64,000 nt of DNA, taken from positions 62,001 to 126,000 of the forward strand of contig CAMJBC010000003.1 in NCBI GenBank assembly GCA_946403755.1, given 5' to 3'. The DNA comes from an uncultured Mycoplasmatota bacterium. GTDB taxonomy: Bacteria; Bacillota_I; Bacilli_A; RF39; UBA660. Every line of letters starts with the position of its first letter. Position 1 is the first letter of the stretch. Below, in pieces: positions 33,538-43,025 of the stretch. The notes beneath the pieces are model-generated. The model did not search any database and was not told where the DNA came from. It saw only the letters and a program-made list of their open reading frames with translations. Position numbers and translations under genes: made by a program.

Positions 33538-35802
33538 ATGAGTGATGATTACTCTGGTGAAAAATTCTTAGATAGATTATTTAAAGATTTATATAGTAGC
33601 CCTGAAGTGCAACATGGTAAATTTGATAAACAAAACCATGCTAAAGCAATTAAGGCATACATGGATAGATTAGAAAGAGTTCATGGTAAAGCAAAAACAG
33701 AAAGAAAAAAAGAACTCTTAAAAAGCTATTATTATAAAAAATATGTTATTAAAGAATCTTTTTTATATGGTTTACCAAATGAAGAAAAACAATTAATAAT
33801 AAGTGCTCAAAAGAAAAGCTTAGATGCATGGATAGATTATTTATCTGATGAAAATGCTATGTATCCTATGTGGGCAAAGTATTGGGCTTTTCAAGGAATG
33901 CTAAAATTAGGAACATATGATGCTGGTCATGAAACATATCAAAGAAGGTCTGCTAAAACAACTCATCCTTTTGTAGAGGCAAATCCAACTGTAATAGCAG
34001 CTTGTATTCTTGCTATGATGAATTATGTTAAATATAAAAAAGTGCCTGAAGGTGAAAATTTAGAAGAACCAATAAAATCAGGAAGTTTTAAAAAACTATA
34101 TGAATATTATTCAAAGAAGTTTCAAAAAACAAAAGCAGTTAATTCTGGTATAGAAGGAATATGGATTAAATATAATCATAATAATGAAGATGATGCTAAA
34201 AGATTATATGATTCTCTTCAAGGAAAAGGTACAGGATGGTGTACTGAAGCTGATGCTGGTTATGCTAAAAGCCAAGTTTGTGGTGGCGATATTTATGAAG
34301 GCGGGGACTTTTATGTTTACTATACAGCAGATCAAGATGGCAAAATGACAATTCCAAGAATCGCAATTAGAATGAATGGAACTGATAGAATTGGTGAAAT
34401 AAGAGGTATAGAAGAAAATCAAAATCTAGAACCTGAAATGATTCCTATATTAGAAAAAAAACTTAATGAAATGACTGGTATTTCTGAAGAAGATAAAGCA
34501 GACAATATAGAAAAAGTAAATGGATTAAAATTATTAACAGAGATTTATAAAAAAACTGTTAAAAAAGAGATACTTCCTACTAGTTATATAGTTAAACTGT
34601 ATACAACTAAATTTGGTTTTGGTTGGCAACAAGATCCAATGTTTAATAAAGTGGTTGCATTAAGAGATTTAAAAGCAGATTTTTATTCTGCTGATAATGA
34701 ATATGCTAAAAATTCAATAGCTAAACTTTATATTGAAAATAGTAAAACCTTTCATTATTCAGTAGAAGATTTTTTGAAAGATAAAGAACTGTTCTTACGT
34801 GCTATTAGATGTGATATTAAATACATGTATGTTATACCAAAAGCATTATTAGCTGATAAAAACTTTGTAATTGAAGTATTAGGATATTGTTCTGAAATAT
34901 ATAGAAAACTTTCGGATGATTTGAAAGAAGATAAGGATGTTATAATAGCAGCATTAAATAGTGGACTTGATTTTTATTTAATTCTAGATGAAAAGAAAAA
35001 AGATAGAGACGTAGCAATAGCAGCTATTAAATATCGTTCATCTGCTTTTGATTATTTAGATGAATCGTTTAAAGATGATAAAGAAATCGTACTTCTTTCT
35101 TTAGAGGGAACAAATAATATTTATAGTGATATATCTGACAGATTAAGAAGCGATAAAGATGTTTGCTTAGCAACGTTAGCTTTATTCCCATATGAATATC
35201 AGATAATGCCTGTAGAAATAAAAGAAGACAAAGAGTTTATTAAAATAGCAATCGTTACAAATAAGTATGTATATGAATATCTTCCTGATAGTATTAAAGA
35301 AGACAAGGAAATAACTGAAATAGCATTAACTGTGGATGCGTGGATATATAGATATTTGCCAGAAAAATTAAAAACTGATAAAGAATTTATTACTAAAATG
35401 ATAGAAATAAATCCTCAAATATTTGAATATGTAAGAGATATGTTTGATAAAGAAGAAAAAATTAGATTAATTAGAGAATATCCTGAAATAGTAGAATATT
35501 TAGCTGATGAAGATATTTATGATAGAGACATTCTAGCGGTAGCTATTGAAGTAAGGCCAGAAGATTTTAGAGAAATGTATGCTGAAATGAGATTTTCAAC
35601 TGATTTTGATGAAACTTATACAGAGGAAACATATAAAGCAGAAATGTATTTTAAATCTGTATATGATGAAGTAATGGGAAGAAAAAAATTTAAAGATATT
35701 CCTGAAAAAGAAGAATCAAAAAAAGAATCAAAAGAAGAGAAACCAGTTAGTGTTGTTGTACAAAATATGGAACCAGAAGAAGATCCTGGGATGAAATTAT
35801 AA
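33538..35802 (+). CDS. Large soluble protein with DUF4116-like repeats and a TGWCT-type domain
   Basis: The 754-aa protein has no signal or membrane segment. The N-terminal third is helical and charged. Around 225-300 is a compact domain with GTGWCTEADAGYAKSQVCGG, FYVYYTADQDG, IPRIAIRMNG and IGEIRGIEENQ, a pattern of a Trp-Cys-Thr strand followed by beta strands that resembles PcfJ-type domains of plasmid/phage proteins (by eye). From about 460 to 660 come six or more 25-residue units of DUF4116 type: DKDVIIAALNSG, then a Y/F-L turn, then the next (F/L)K.DKE(I/F). A Glu/Lys-rich tail ends the protein. GTG 33529 is rejected in favour of ATG 33538 (AGGTG upstream). It interrupts the trmR-U32 synteny. 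Function unknown. Confidence 0.65.
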   Translation: MSDDYSGEKFLDRLFKDLYSSPEVQHGKFDKQNHAKAIKAYMDRLERVHGKAKTERKKELLKSYYYKKYVIKESFLYGLPNEEKQLIISAQKKSLDAWIDYLSDENAMYPMWAKYWAFQGMLKLGTYDAGHETYQRRSAKTTHPFVEANPTVIAACILAMMNYVKYKKVPEGENLEEPIKSGSFKKLYEYYSKKFQKTKAVNSGIEGIWIKYNHNNEDDAKRLYDSLQGKGTGWCTEADAGYAKSQVCGGDIYEGGDFYVYYTADQDGKMTIPRIAIRMNGTDRIGEIRGIEENQNLEPEMIPILEKKLNEMTGISEEDKADNIEKVNGLKLLTEIYKKTVKKEILPTSYIVKLYTTKFGFGWQQDPMFNKVVALRDLKADFYSADNEYAKNSIAKLYIENSKTFHYSVEDFLKDKELFLRAIRCDIKYMYVIPKALLADKNFVIEVLGYCSEIYRKLSDDLKEDKDVIIAALNSGLDFYLILDEKKKDRDVAIAAIKYRSSAFDYLDESFKDDKEIVLLSLEGTNNIYSDISDRLRSDKDVCLATLALFPYEYQIMPVEIKEDKEFIKIAIVTNKYVYEYLPDSIKEDKEITEIALTVDAWIYRYLPEKLKTDKEFITKMIEINPQIFEYVRDMFDKEEKIRLIREYPEIVEYLADEDIYDRDILAVAIEVRPEDFREMYAEMRFSTDFDETYTEETYKAEMYFKSVYDEVMGRKKFKDIPEKEESKKESKEEKPVSVVVQNMEPEEDPGMKL

Positions 35803-35806
35803 TTAG

Positions 35807-35834
35807 TTGACAAAAATATTATTTATGATATTGT
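35807..35834 (+). promoter_or_regulatory. Promoter of the U32 gene pair
   Basis: TTGACA (35807-35812), 16 bp, TATTGT (35829-35834). Confidence 0.6.
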
Positions 35835-35855
35835 ATTTTGTTGAAAGAGGTAATT

Positions 35856-36653
35856 ATGGAAAATAGAATAGTATTACCAAACAAAAAGGATTTAAAGTTT
35901 TATGAAAAGTATGGAATAAATACTTTTCTTTTGCCTTTAGAAGAATATAGTGTAGGATGTGATGTTTATTTTAATATAGATGAAATAAATACATATTCTA
36001 ATGAGTATAATATCTATGTTTATATGAATAAGTTTTTACATAAAGATATAGATAGTTTTGATATTAAAAAATTTAATAAAAATATTAAATTTATAGTAGA
36101 AGATATAGGATTAGTTAATAAGATTGAATCTGATAGATTAGTATTATATGAAAATCATATTTTATCTAATTATAAAGCTATTAATTATTTAAGAGATTTA
36201 AGTATATTTAATGTAGTTATTAATAATGATTTAACTATTAAAGAGTTAGAAAGTATTAGTAAGAATACTAGTTCAAATATATATTATTTCTATGTATCTA
36301 AAAATATACTTATGTATTCTAGAAGACCTTTAGTATCTGCTTATAAGAAACATTATGATATTAAGAATGATAAAAATGAATTTTTATTAAATGAAAAAGT
36401 TACTCATAAGACATTAGATATTAAAGAGGAAAAGTATTCTTCTGTAGTTAGATTTAATAAGATATTTTGTGCTTCTAGATATTTAGATAAACTAAATGGT
36501 TTTAATTTAATATATGATTTTAGTAATATAGATGAAACTAATGAAAAGATGATTCTTGAGAATTTAGATAATCCTGGATTATGTGATTTAATTGATAGTG
36601 ATTATTATTTCTTGGAGAATGATATTAAATATAAGGTAGGTGACTTAGAATGA
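35856..36653 (+). CDS. U32-family-like protein (TrhP1/YrrN-type)
   Basis: The 265-aa protein is a divergent, short U32-like barrel fragment. It keeps a beta/alpha pattern (NTFLLPLEEYSVGCDVYFNIDEI, YNIYVYMNKF) and lacks the Cys cluster. Its position directly ahead of a full U32 protein, after trmR and before greA, matches yrrN of B. subtilis, where the YrrN/YrrO pair (TrhP1/TrhP2) forms 5-hydroxyuridine in tRNA. ATG 35856 follows AGAGGT; a start at 35838 lies without a ribosome site. It overlaps the next gene by 4 bp (ATGA). The assignment leans on context. Confidence 0.62.
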   Translation: MENRIVLPNKKDLKFYEKYGINTFLLPLEEYSVGCDVYFNIDEINTYSNEYNIYVYMNKFLHKDIDSFDIKKFNKNIKFIVEDIGLVNKIESDRLVLYENHILSNYKAINYLRDLSIFNVVINNDLTIKELESISKNTSSNIYYFYVSKNILMYSRRPLVSAYKKHYDIKNDKNEFLLNEKVTHKTLDIKEEKYSSVVRFNKIFCASRYLDKLNGFNLIYDFSNIDETNEKMILENLDNPGLCDLIDSDYYFLENDIKYKVGDLE

Positions 36654-37825
36654 AATATGAATTATTGTTACCTGCTGGGGATTTGGATAGACTTAAAATA
36701 GCATGTTTATATGGTGCTGATGCTGTATATATTGGTGGATATAATTATAGTTTAAGGGCTAATGCTAATAATTTTAGTTTAGATGAAATTAAAGAAGGGG
36801 TAGATTTTGCTCATAAATTAAACAAAAAAGTATATGTTACTGTTAATATGATCTTTCATAATGATGATTTAGATGGTTTAGACAAGTATTTAAGCGATTT
36901 AGATCGTATTGGTATAGATTCATATATTGTAAGTGATTTTGCTGTTATAGAGGCTTTAAAAAGGCTTAAAATAAAGACTCCTTTCTTTATATCTACTCAA
37001 AAGTCTATTACTAATAAAGAAGCAGTTAAATTTTATAAAGATTTAGGTGCTTATAGAGTAGTACTTGCTCGTGAATGTTCTCGTGAAGATATATTAGATA
37101 TTAAGAAGAATGTTGATACTGAAGTAGAGGTATTTATACATGGAGCAATGTGTACTAGTTATAGTGGTAGATGTGTTATGTCTAATTATGTAACATTAAG
37201 AGATTCTAATAGAGGAGGATGTTCTCAAGTATGTAGATTCTCATTTGATTGTGGTGAAGAAAATGAATATGCATTCTCATCTAAAGATTTAAATATGATA
37301 GATTTTTTACCTGATATGATGAAAATAGGTATTGAATCATATAAAATTGAAGGTAGAATGAAAAGTCTATATTATATAGCTACTGTTGCTAATGCATATA
37401 GAACTATAATGGATAAAGTAATTGATAATACATTAACTCAAGATGATATGGATTATTATAAAAAAGTATTAAATAGAGTATCTAACAGAGAAAACACTCC
37501 ACAATTCTATGGAGAAGAAATAGATTATAAAGCACAATATTATAGTGGAAGACAAGAAGTAAGTAATCAAGATTTTTTAGCAATAGTAAAATCTTATAAT
37601 AAGAAAAATAAGAGTATAGTTATTGAACAAAGAAATAAATTTAGTGTTGGAGATGAAGTAGAAATATTTGGTCCAAATACTAAAGTTAAATCATTTAAAA
37701 TAGATTATATATTAAATGAAAACAATGAATATATGGAGTCTTGTCCTCATGCACAAGAAACTGTTACTATAAACTGTCCTTTTGAAGTATCAAAAGGAGA
37801 TATTATAAGAGTCAAAATTGCTTGA
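36650..37825 (+). CDS. U32 family peptidase-like tRNA hydroxylation protein (TrhP2/YrrO-type)
   Basis: The 391-aa protein shows U32 hallmarks: ELLLPAGDLDRLKIACLYGADAVYIGG at the start, VEVFIHGAMCTSYSGRCVMSNYV near 160-185, and RGGCSQVCRF soon after, giving the cysteine set thought to bind an Fe-S cluster. SSKDLNMIDFLPDM and IEGRMKS follow, and a small beta domain ends the protein. Family members are involved in tRNA or rRNA hydroxylation rather than proteolysis. It would supply the ho5U that TrmR (32898-33488) methylates. The greA -35 overlaps its stop codon. Confidence 0.85.
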   Translation: MKYELLLPAGDLDRLKIACLYGADAVYIGGYNYSLRANANNFSLDEIKEGVDFAHKLNKKVYVTVNMIFHNDDLDGLDKYLSDLDRIGIDSYIVSDFAVIEALKRLKIKTPFFISTQKSITNKEAVKFYKDLGAYRVVLARECSREDILDIKKNVDTEVEVFIHGAMCTSYSGRCVMSNYVTLRDSNRGGCSQVCRFSFDCGEENEYAFSSKDLNMIDFLPDMMKIGIESYKIEGRMKSLYYIATVANAYRTIMDKVIDNTLTQDDMDYYKKVLNRVSNRENTPQFYGEEIDYKAQYYSGRQEVSNQDFLAIVKSYNKKNKSIVIEQRNKFSVGDEVEIFGPNTKVKSFKIDYILNENNEYMESCPHAQETVTINCPFEVSKGDIIRVKIA

Positions 37826-37850
37826 CAAATTGTTCATTTTATAGTATCAT
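37822..37850 (+). promoter_or_regulatory. Promoter of greA-tig
   Basis: A consensus TTGACA (37822-37827) overlaps the U32 stop codon; 17 bp, then TATCAT (37845-37850). Confidence 0.8.
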
Positions 37851-37882
37851 TTTTTGGTAATTGAGAAAGAGGTGACTACACT

Positions 37883-38353
37883 GTGAAAAAGAAAGAAATC
37901 TTTTTAACTAGTGAAGGATATTTAGAACTAGAACAAGAGTTACATTATTTAAAAACTACTAAGAGAAATGAAGTAACTCAAACTCTAAAAGAAGCAAGAG
38001 CACTTGGTGATCTATCAGAAAATTCTGAATATGATCAAGCAAGAGAAGATCAAGCAAATTTAGAAAAAAGAATTGCAGAAATAGAGTATTCTCTAGAACA
38101 TGCAACAGTTATAGATAATAATGAAAGTGATGGAAAAGTTGGTATTGGTAGTTCAGTAGAATTACAATATGAAGATGAAGACGATACTGAAAGTTATAAA
38201 ATCGTTGGTAGTCAAGAAGCTGATCCATTTAATAATAAGATATCAAATGAAAGTCCAATTGCTGCCGCTATTATGGGTAAGAAAGTTGGAGAAGTAGTTG
38301 AAGTATCATCTCCAGATGGAGTTTATTCAGTAAAAATAGTTGCAATAGGATAG
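37883..38353 (+). CDS. greA: Transcription elongation factor GreA
   Basis: The 156-aa protein rescues backtracked RNA polymerase. The N-terminal coiled coil (about 8-75) has the signature EARALGDLSENSEYDQAREDQA, whose acidic residues at the coil tip stimulate cleavage. The C-terminal FKBP-like domain ends SPDGVYSVKIVAIG. It starts at GTG 37883 after AAAGAGGTGA. Its location after the U32 pair is the conserved Bacillus order (with udk missing). Confidence 0.95.
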   Translation: MKKKEIFLTSEGYLELEQELHYLKTTKRNEVTQTLKEARALGDLSENSEYDQAREDQANLEKRIAEIEYSLEHATVIDNNESDGKVGIGSSVELQYEDEDDTESYKIVGSQEADPFNNKISNESPIAAAIMGKKVGEVVEVSSPDGVYSVKIVAIG

Positions 38354-38368
38354 AAATATCCTATTTTT
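38344..38368 (+). terminator. Intercistronic terminator/attenuator between greA and tig
   Basis: A 9-bp AATAGGATA/TATCCTATT stem with GAAA loop (38344-38352 with 38357-38365) and only T5. No separate tig promoter is evident, so partial read-through from greA is expected. Confidence 0.7.
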
Positions 38369-38389
38369 GAGCTTGTAAGGGAGGAAAAA

Positions 38390-39634
38390 ATGAAAGAAAC
38401 TTATACTGTTAAATTAGAAGGAAAAGACTGGAAGGATTGCTTAAAAGGCGCTTATGGAAAAAAGAAAAAGGATGTTAAATTAGATGGTTTTAGAAAAGGA
38501 AATGTTCCATTTGATATTTATGTTAAACATTTTGGTTTAGAATCATTATTTATGGATGCAGTTGATGATGCTATTGAAACATTATATGCAAGATTACTAG
38601 AAGATCCAAAAACAGTAGTACCAGCAGCAACACCAGGTGTAGATATTAAAAATATTGATAAAGATCATATAGAAGTAGTATTTACTTTAGTATCTAGTCC
38701 AGAAGTTAAATTAGGTAAATATAAAAAACTAGGTGTTAAGAAAGAAAAAATTGAAGTAGACAAAGCTGAAATAGATCATGAAATAGGTCATTTAAAAGAA
38801 CAATTTGTTGAATTAAAGACTTGTGAAGATAAAACTAAAATTAAAAAAGGTATGGTAGCTGTTATTGATTTTGAAGGATTTGTCAATGGAGAATCATTCA
38901 AAGGTGGAAAAGGTGAAGATTATAACTTAGAAATAGGTTCTAATACATTTATTCCTGGATTTGAAGATGCATTAGTAGGTCTTAAAAAAGGCGATAAGAA
39001 AGATGTAGAAGTTACATTCCCAGAAAACTATCATGCTGATAATTTGGCTGGAAAACCTGCTGTATTTAAAGTAGAAGTTAAAGAAGTTAAAGAAAGAGTA
39101 CTTCCTGAATTAAATAAAGAATTCTTTGAGGATTTAAATGTTGCTGGTGTAACTAATGAAGAAGAATTAAGAAATTATATTAAAGAACAAATTGAAGCAG
39201 AAAAATCTCGTAAGTTAGAAGATGAATTCTTATTTAAATGTTTAGATAAAGTAGTTGAAAATTCTAAATTTGAAATTCCTACTGAAATGATTGATGATGA
39301 AGTAAATAGAATGACTAATGAATTTAGAGAAAGATTACAATATCAAGGATTAAATTTTGAAGATTATTTAAAATTCTCAAAAACTAGTATTGATGACTTT
39401 AAAGCTCAATTAGCACCAGAAGCTAATAAGAGAGTTGGATATAGATTAGTTATGGATGCAGTTGTAAATAAAGAAAATATTGAAGTAACTGAAGAAGAAT
39501 TAAATGCTGAACTTGATAAAGCTGCTGAACAATATAAAATGACTAGAGATGAATTTGTTAAAGAAATGGGTTCATTAGATTTATTTAAACAAGATATGAT
39601 TGTTAAAAAAGCAATGAAAGCTATTACAGAATAA
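38390..39634 (+). CDS. tig: Trigger factor
   Basis: The 414-aa ribosome-associated chaperone has the ribosome-binding loop LDGFRKGNVP near 32-41, a central FKBP-type PPIase domain (about 145-240; GMVAVIDFEGFVNGESFKGG, IGSNTFIPGFEDALVGLKKG) and a long helical C-terminal chaperone domain. The N-terminal strand-helix before the GFRKG loop is roughly ten residues shorter than usual. A strong GGGAGG precedes the ATG. Two foldases (Tig here and PrsA at 13857-14822) cover cytoplasmic and extracellular folding. Confidence 0.93.
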   Translation: MKETYTVKLEGKDWKDCLKGAYGKKKKDVKLDGFRKGNVPFDIYVKHFGLESLFMDAVDDAIETLYARLLEDPKTVVPAATPGVDIKNIDKDHIEVVFTLVSSPEVKLGKYKKLGVKKEKIEVDKAEIDHEIGHLKEQFVELKTCEDKTKIKKGMVAVIDFEGFVNGESFKGGKGEDYNLEIGSNTFIPGFEDALVGLKKGDKKDVEVTFPENYHADNLAGKPAVFKVEVKEVKERVLPELNKEFFEDLNVAGVTNEEELRNYIKEQIEAEKSRKLEDEFLFKCLDKVVENSKFEIPTEMIDDEVNRMTNEFRERLQYQGLNFEDYLKFSKTSIDDFKAQLAPEANKRVGYRLVMDAVVNKENIEVTEEELNAELDKAAEQYKMTRDEFVKEMGSLDLFKQDMIVKKAMKAITE

Positions 39635-39660
39635 AAAAAGAGATTTTATCTCTTTTTTAT
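39634..39660 (+). terminator. Terminator after tig
   Basis: AAAAAAGAGAT/ATCTCTTTTTT stem (39634-39644 with 39648-39658), loop TTT. A TATAAT for the next gene is at 39676-39681. Confidence 0.82.
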
Positions 39661-39702
39661 TTATTTAAATTTTTATATAATATTTTTGAAAGGAATGATT
39701 AT

Positions 39703-40782
39703 ATGAAAAGAGTAGGAAATTCATTTAAAGGAATTTTTGGTGGAGTTATTGCTATTGTAATAGGAGTTATCTTATTATGGTGGAATGAAGGAAACAATGT
39801 TAGAAATATTAAATCTACTGCAGAAATGGAGAAGATTTATGTAGATGTTAAAAGTGATGCAATTGATCCTAATAATGAAGGAAAATTAATAGCAACATCT
39901 GGTAAACTTGTTAATGAAGAAGAATTAACTGATTCAACTTTTGGAGTAACTATTAAAACTCCATATATGAGAAGAATAGTAGAGGTTTATCAATGGGAAG
40001 AAGATAGTGATACTGATGAAGATGGAGATACAACTTATACTTATAAGAAAAAATGGTCTTCTGATATAATCAATTCTACTAGTTTCCATCAATCTGGTCA
40101 TGATAATCCTTTACAAAAACCATATCAAGATGAAATGTATTATTCTAGTAAAGTAACATTAGGTGCTTTTACATTATCATCTAATCAAGTACAAAGTTTA
40201 AGTACTAATGGTAACTATAATAGTTATGATGTTAATAAAATAACTGAACTAAATTTATATGTTTCTGGTAATTATATAACTTCATCTACTGATTTAAATA
40301 ATCCAAAGATAGGTGATACTAGAATATCATTTGTATATAATAATTCTACTGATATTAGTATTCTTGCTGTTCAACAAGGTGAAACTTTTGTAGATTTTGT
40401 TTCTAAAGAAGGAGTATCTACTAATAGAGTAATGGATGGTGTTCATTCTGGTATTGAAATGATTAACATCATTAAACAAGAAAATAACATGTTAAAATGG
40501 ATTTTAAGAGCAGCAGGTATAATATTACTATTTATGGGATTTGCAACTATTTTGAAGCCTATAAGTGCTATTACAAGCTATGTTCCAATATTAGGAAATT
40601 TAGTTGGTTCAGCAGTAGGAATAGTATCATTTGTACTAGGATTAATTCTTGGATTACTTGTAATAACTATTGCATGGATAAGATTTAGACCAGTGCTGGG
40701 TATTTGCTTATTAGTAGTAATTGCGGTTTTAATAGCATTCTTAATTATAAGAGGAAAAAAATCTAAACAAATAAGTGAATAA
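39703..40782 (+). CDS. TMEM43-family membrane protein
   Basis: The 359-aa protein begins with one transmembrane helix (about 10-27, GGVIAIVIGVILLWWNEG). The sequence WWNEGNNVRN followed by DPNNEGKLIATSGKL, FGVTIKTPYMRRIVEVYQW and a C-terminal block of three or four helices (about 260-350) matches the TMEM43/LUMA family pattern. In animals TMEM43 is an inner nuclear membrane protein; bacterial relatives are of unknown function. The long middle domain would be extracytoplasmic. It has its own promoter and terminator, so neighbours give no clue. Confidence 0.72.
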   Translation: MKRVGNSFKGIFGGVIAIVIGVILLWWNEGNNVRNIKSTAEMEKIYVDVKSDAIDPNNEGKLIATSGKLVNEEELTDSTFGVTIKTPYMRRIVEVYQWEEDSDTDEDGDTTYTYKKKWSSDIINSTSFHQSGHDNPLQKPYQDEMYYSSKVTLGAFTLSSNQVQSLSTNGNYNSYDVNKITELNLYVSGNYITSSTDLNNPKIGDTRISFVYNNSTDISILAVQQGETFVDFVSKEGVSTNRVMDGVHSGIEMINIIKQENNMLKWILRAAGIILLFMGFATILKPISAITSYVPILGNLVGSAVGIVSFVLGLILGLLVITIAWIRFRPVLGICLLVVIAVLIAFLIIRGKKSKQISE

Positions 40783-40810
40783 AAAAAAGAATCAATTGAT
40801 TCTTTTTTAA
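40781..40810. terminator. Bidirectional terminator between the TMEM43-like gene and tex
   Basis: AAAAAAGAATC/GATTCTTTTTT stem with AATT loop (40783-40793 with 40798-40808). Confidence 0.88.
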
Positions 40811-42948
40811 TTGTTTGGATTTATTAGAGAAAGAGAAACTTTTTCTTTTTCTTTGTTAATATCTATTACATAACATGTAACAATATCACCAACACTTAAT
40901 ACTTCACTAGGATGTTTAATATATTTATTTGTTATTTTAGAAATGTGTACAAGTCCATCATTATGAAGACCTATATCAATAAATGCTCCAAAATCAACAA
41001 CATTTCTTACTGTACCTTCTAAACTCATACCTAAATGTAGATTATCTATTGTAAGAATATCACTTTTTAATATTGGAGTTTCAAAATCATCTCTAAAGTC
41101 TCTATTAGGACGTTTTAATGACTCTATAATATCATTTAAAGTATATAAATCTATATCTAATTCTTTTGATATTTTATTTAAATCTAATTCATCTAATTTA
41201 ACAGATAATTCTTTAGTACCAATATCTTTTATAGAAGAATTAATATGTTCTAAAAGTTTTAAAGTTTTATCATAACTTTCTGTATGAATATTTGTTTCAT
41301 CTAAAGGATTATCTCCATTAATAACTCTCATAAATCCGATAGATTGTTCATATGCTTTATCAGATATTAATTTTTTCTTTTTAAGTTCTTCTCTTGAATT
41401 AATCTTTCCATGTTCTTCTCTATATTTAATTATTTTATCAATTATAGTTTTAGTTAAACCAGAAATATATTTAAGTATAGAAGGGGAAGCAGTATTAATA
41501 TTAACACCAACATTATTAACACATTTAGATACTGTAAAATCTAATGATTCAGATAATTTCTTTTGAGAAACATCATGCTGATATTGCCCAACTCCAATAC
41601 TTTTAGGATCTATTTTAACTAATTCGTTTAATGGATCTTGAAGTCTTCTTGCTATTGAAATAGCGCTTCTTTTTTCAACTGTTAAATTTGGAAATTCACT
41701 TATTGCAAGTGGACTAGCACTATATACACTAGCTCCTGCTTCAGATACAATAGCATATTTACAATGACCTAATTCTTGAATAGTTTCAGAAACTAATTTT
41801 TCACTTTCTCTTGATGCAGTTCCATTTCCAATAGCAACAATATCAACTTTATATTTATCTATTAAATCTTTAATAGTTTGTTTAGCTTCTTCCCATTTAT
41901 TATGAGGTTCATGTGGATATATAACAGATATATTAAGTACTTTAGAAGTAGGGTCTACTACTGCAAGTTTACAACCTGTTCTAAAAGCTGGATCAAATCC
42001 AAGAACAGTTTTTTCTTTCATAGGAGCTATTAATAATAAATGTTCTAAATTATCTTTAAAAACTTCTATTGAATCATCCTCACTTTTTAAAGTAAGTTCA
42101 CTTCTAATCTCTCTTTCCATAGAAGGACCAATAAGTCTTTTATATGAATCTTTAATAGCATCAATTACATACTTTTTAGTGGGTGAATCTTTCTTAATTA
42201 TTTTAGATTCTAAATAACTTTCTATTTCATCAACATTAACATCTATTGAAACATTAAGTATTTTTTCATTTTCACCTCTATTAATAGCAAGAACTCTATG
42301 AGGCTTTATGTATTTAACATTTTCACTAAAGTCATAATACATCTCATAAACTTTATTTTCATCATTAGCATTCTTTTTAAATTTAGAAGTCATTATACCA
42401 TTTTTATAAAAATAACTTCTTATCCATTTTCTATAATATGCATTATCACTTATCCATTCAGCTATTATATATTTAGCTCCTTCTAAAGCTTCATCAATAG
42501 TTTTAACGTTTTCATTTAAGAATTTAGATACACTAGATTCATCAAATTTATCTGGAAAACTCATTATTATTTTAGCTAGAGGTTCAAGTCCATTTTTAAT
42601 TGCTTCAGTTGCTTTAGTTTTTTTCTTTTCTTTGAATGGAGCATATATATCTTCAACTTCAACTAATTTTTTAGCATTCATAATATTAGTTTTAATTTCA
42701 TCAGTTAATAGTCCTTTTTCATCTATTAATCTAATAACATCTTCTTTTCTTTTTAATAAATTAACTTCATATTCATATCTATTAGATATAACTCTTATTT
42801 GTTCTTCATCTAAAGCACCTGTTGCTTCTTTTCTATATCTAGCTATAAATGGAATAGTATTTCCATCTTCTAGTAGTTTTAAAACACTTTCAATTTGTTT
42901 AGAAGAAATACCTAGTTCTAAACTTACATCATCAATTATTTCTTTCAT
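40807..42948 (-). CDS. tex: Tex-family RNA-binding protein
   Basis: The 713-aa protein has an N-terminal helical region with TIPFIARYRKEATGALDEEQIR, a YqgF/RNase H-like domain (VLGFDPAFRTGCKLAVVD), then helix-hairpin-helix segments (SQKKLSESLDFTVSKCVNNVGVNINTAS, a hallmark of Tex) and a C-terminal S1 domain (GTVRNVVDFGAFIDIGLHNDGLVHISKI). Tex-like proteins bind nucleic acid and are related to eukaryotic Spt6. ATG 42948 is chosen because AAAGGAG lies upstream; a frame extending to 43020 lacks a ribosome site. A TAAAAT -10 is at 42979-42974. Confidence 0.94.
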   Translation of the reverse strand: MKEIIDDVSLELGISSKQIESVLKLLEDGNTIPFIARYRKEATGALDEEQIRVISNRYEYEVNLLKRKEDVIRLIDEKGLLTDEIKTNIMNAKKLVEVEDIYAPFKEKKKTKATEAIKNGLEPLAKIIMSFPDKFDESSVSKFLNENVKTIDEALEGAKYIIAEWISDNAYYRKWIRSYFYKNGIMTSKFKKNANDENKVYEMYYDFSENVKYIKPHRVLAINRGENEKILNVSIDVNVDEIESYLESKIIKKDSPTKKYVIDAIKDSYKRLIGPSMEREIRSELTLKSEDDSIEVFKDNLEHLLLIAPMKEKTVLGFDPAFRTGCKLAVVDPTSKVLNISVIYPHEPHNKWEEAKQTIKDLIDKYKVDIVAIGNGTASRESEKLVSETIQELGHCKYAIVSEAGASVYSASPLAISEFPNLTVEKRSAISIARRLQDPLNELVKIDPKSIGVGQYQHDVSQKKLSESLDFTVSKCVNNVGVNINTASPSILKYISGLTKTIIDKIIKYREEHGKINSREELKKKKLISDKAYEQSIGFMRVINGDNPLDETNIHTESYDKTLKLLEHINSSIKDIGTKELSVKLDELDLNKISKELDIDLYTLNDIIESLKRPNRDFRDDFETPILKSDILTIDNLHLGMSLEGTVRNVVDFGAFIDIGLHNDGLVHISKITNKYIKHPSEVLSVGDIVTCYVIDINKEKEKVSLSLINPNN

Positions 42949-43025
42949 ATTTTCTCCTTTAACACACTTACTTATTTTATCAAAAAAATAGTGCTTTTTG
43001 TACTTATTTTGCACCCTCATTTACA

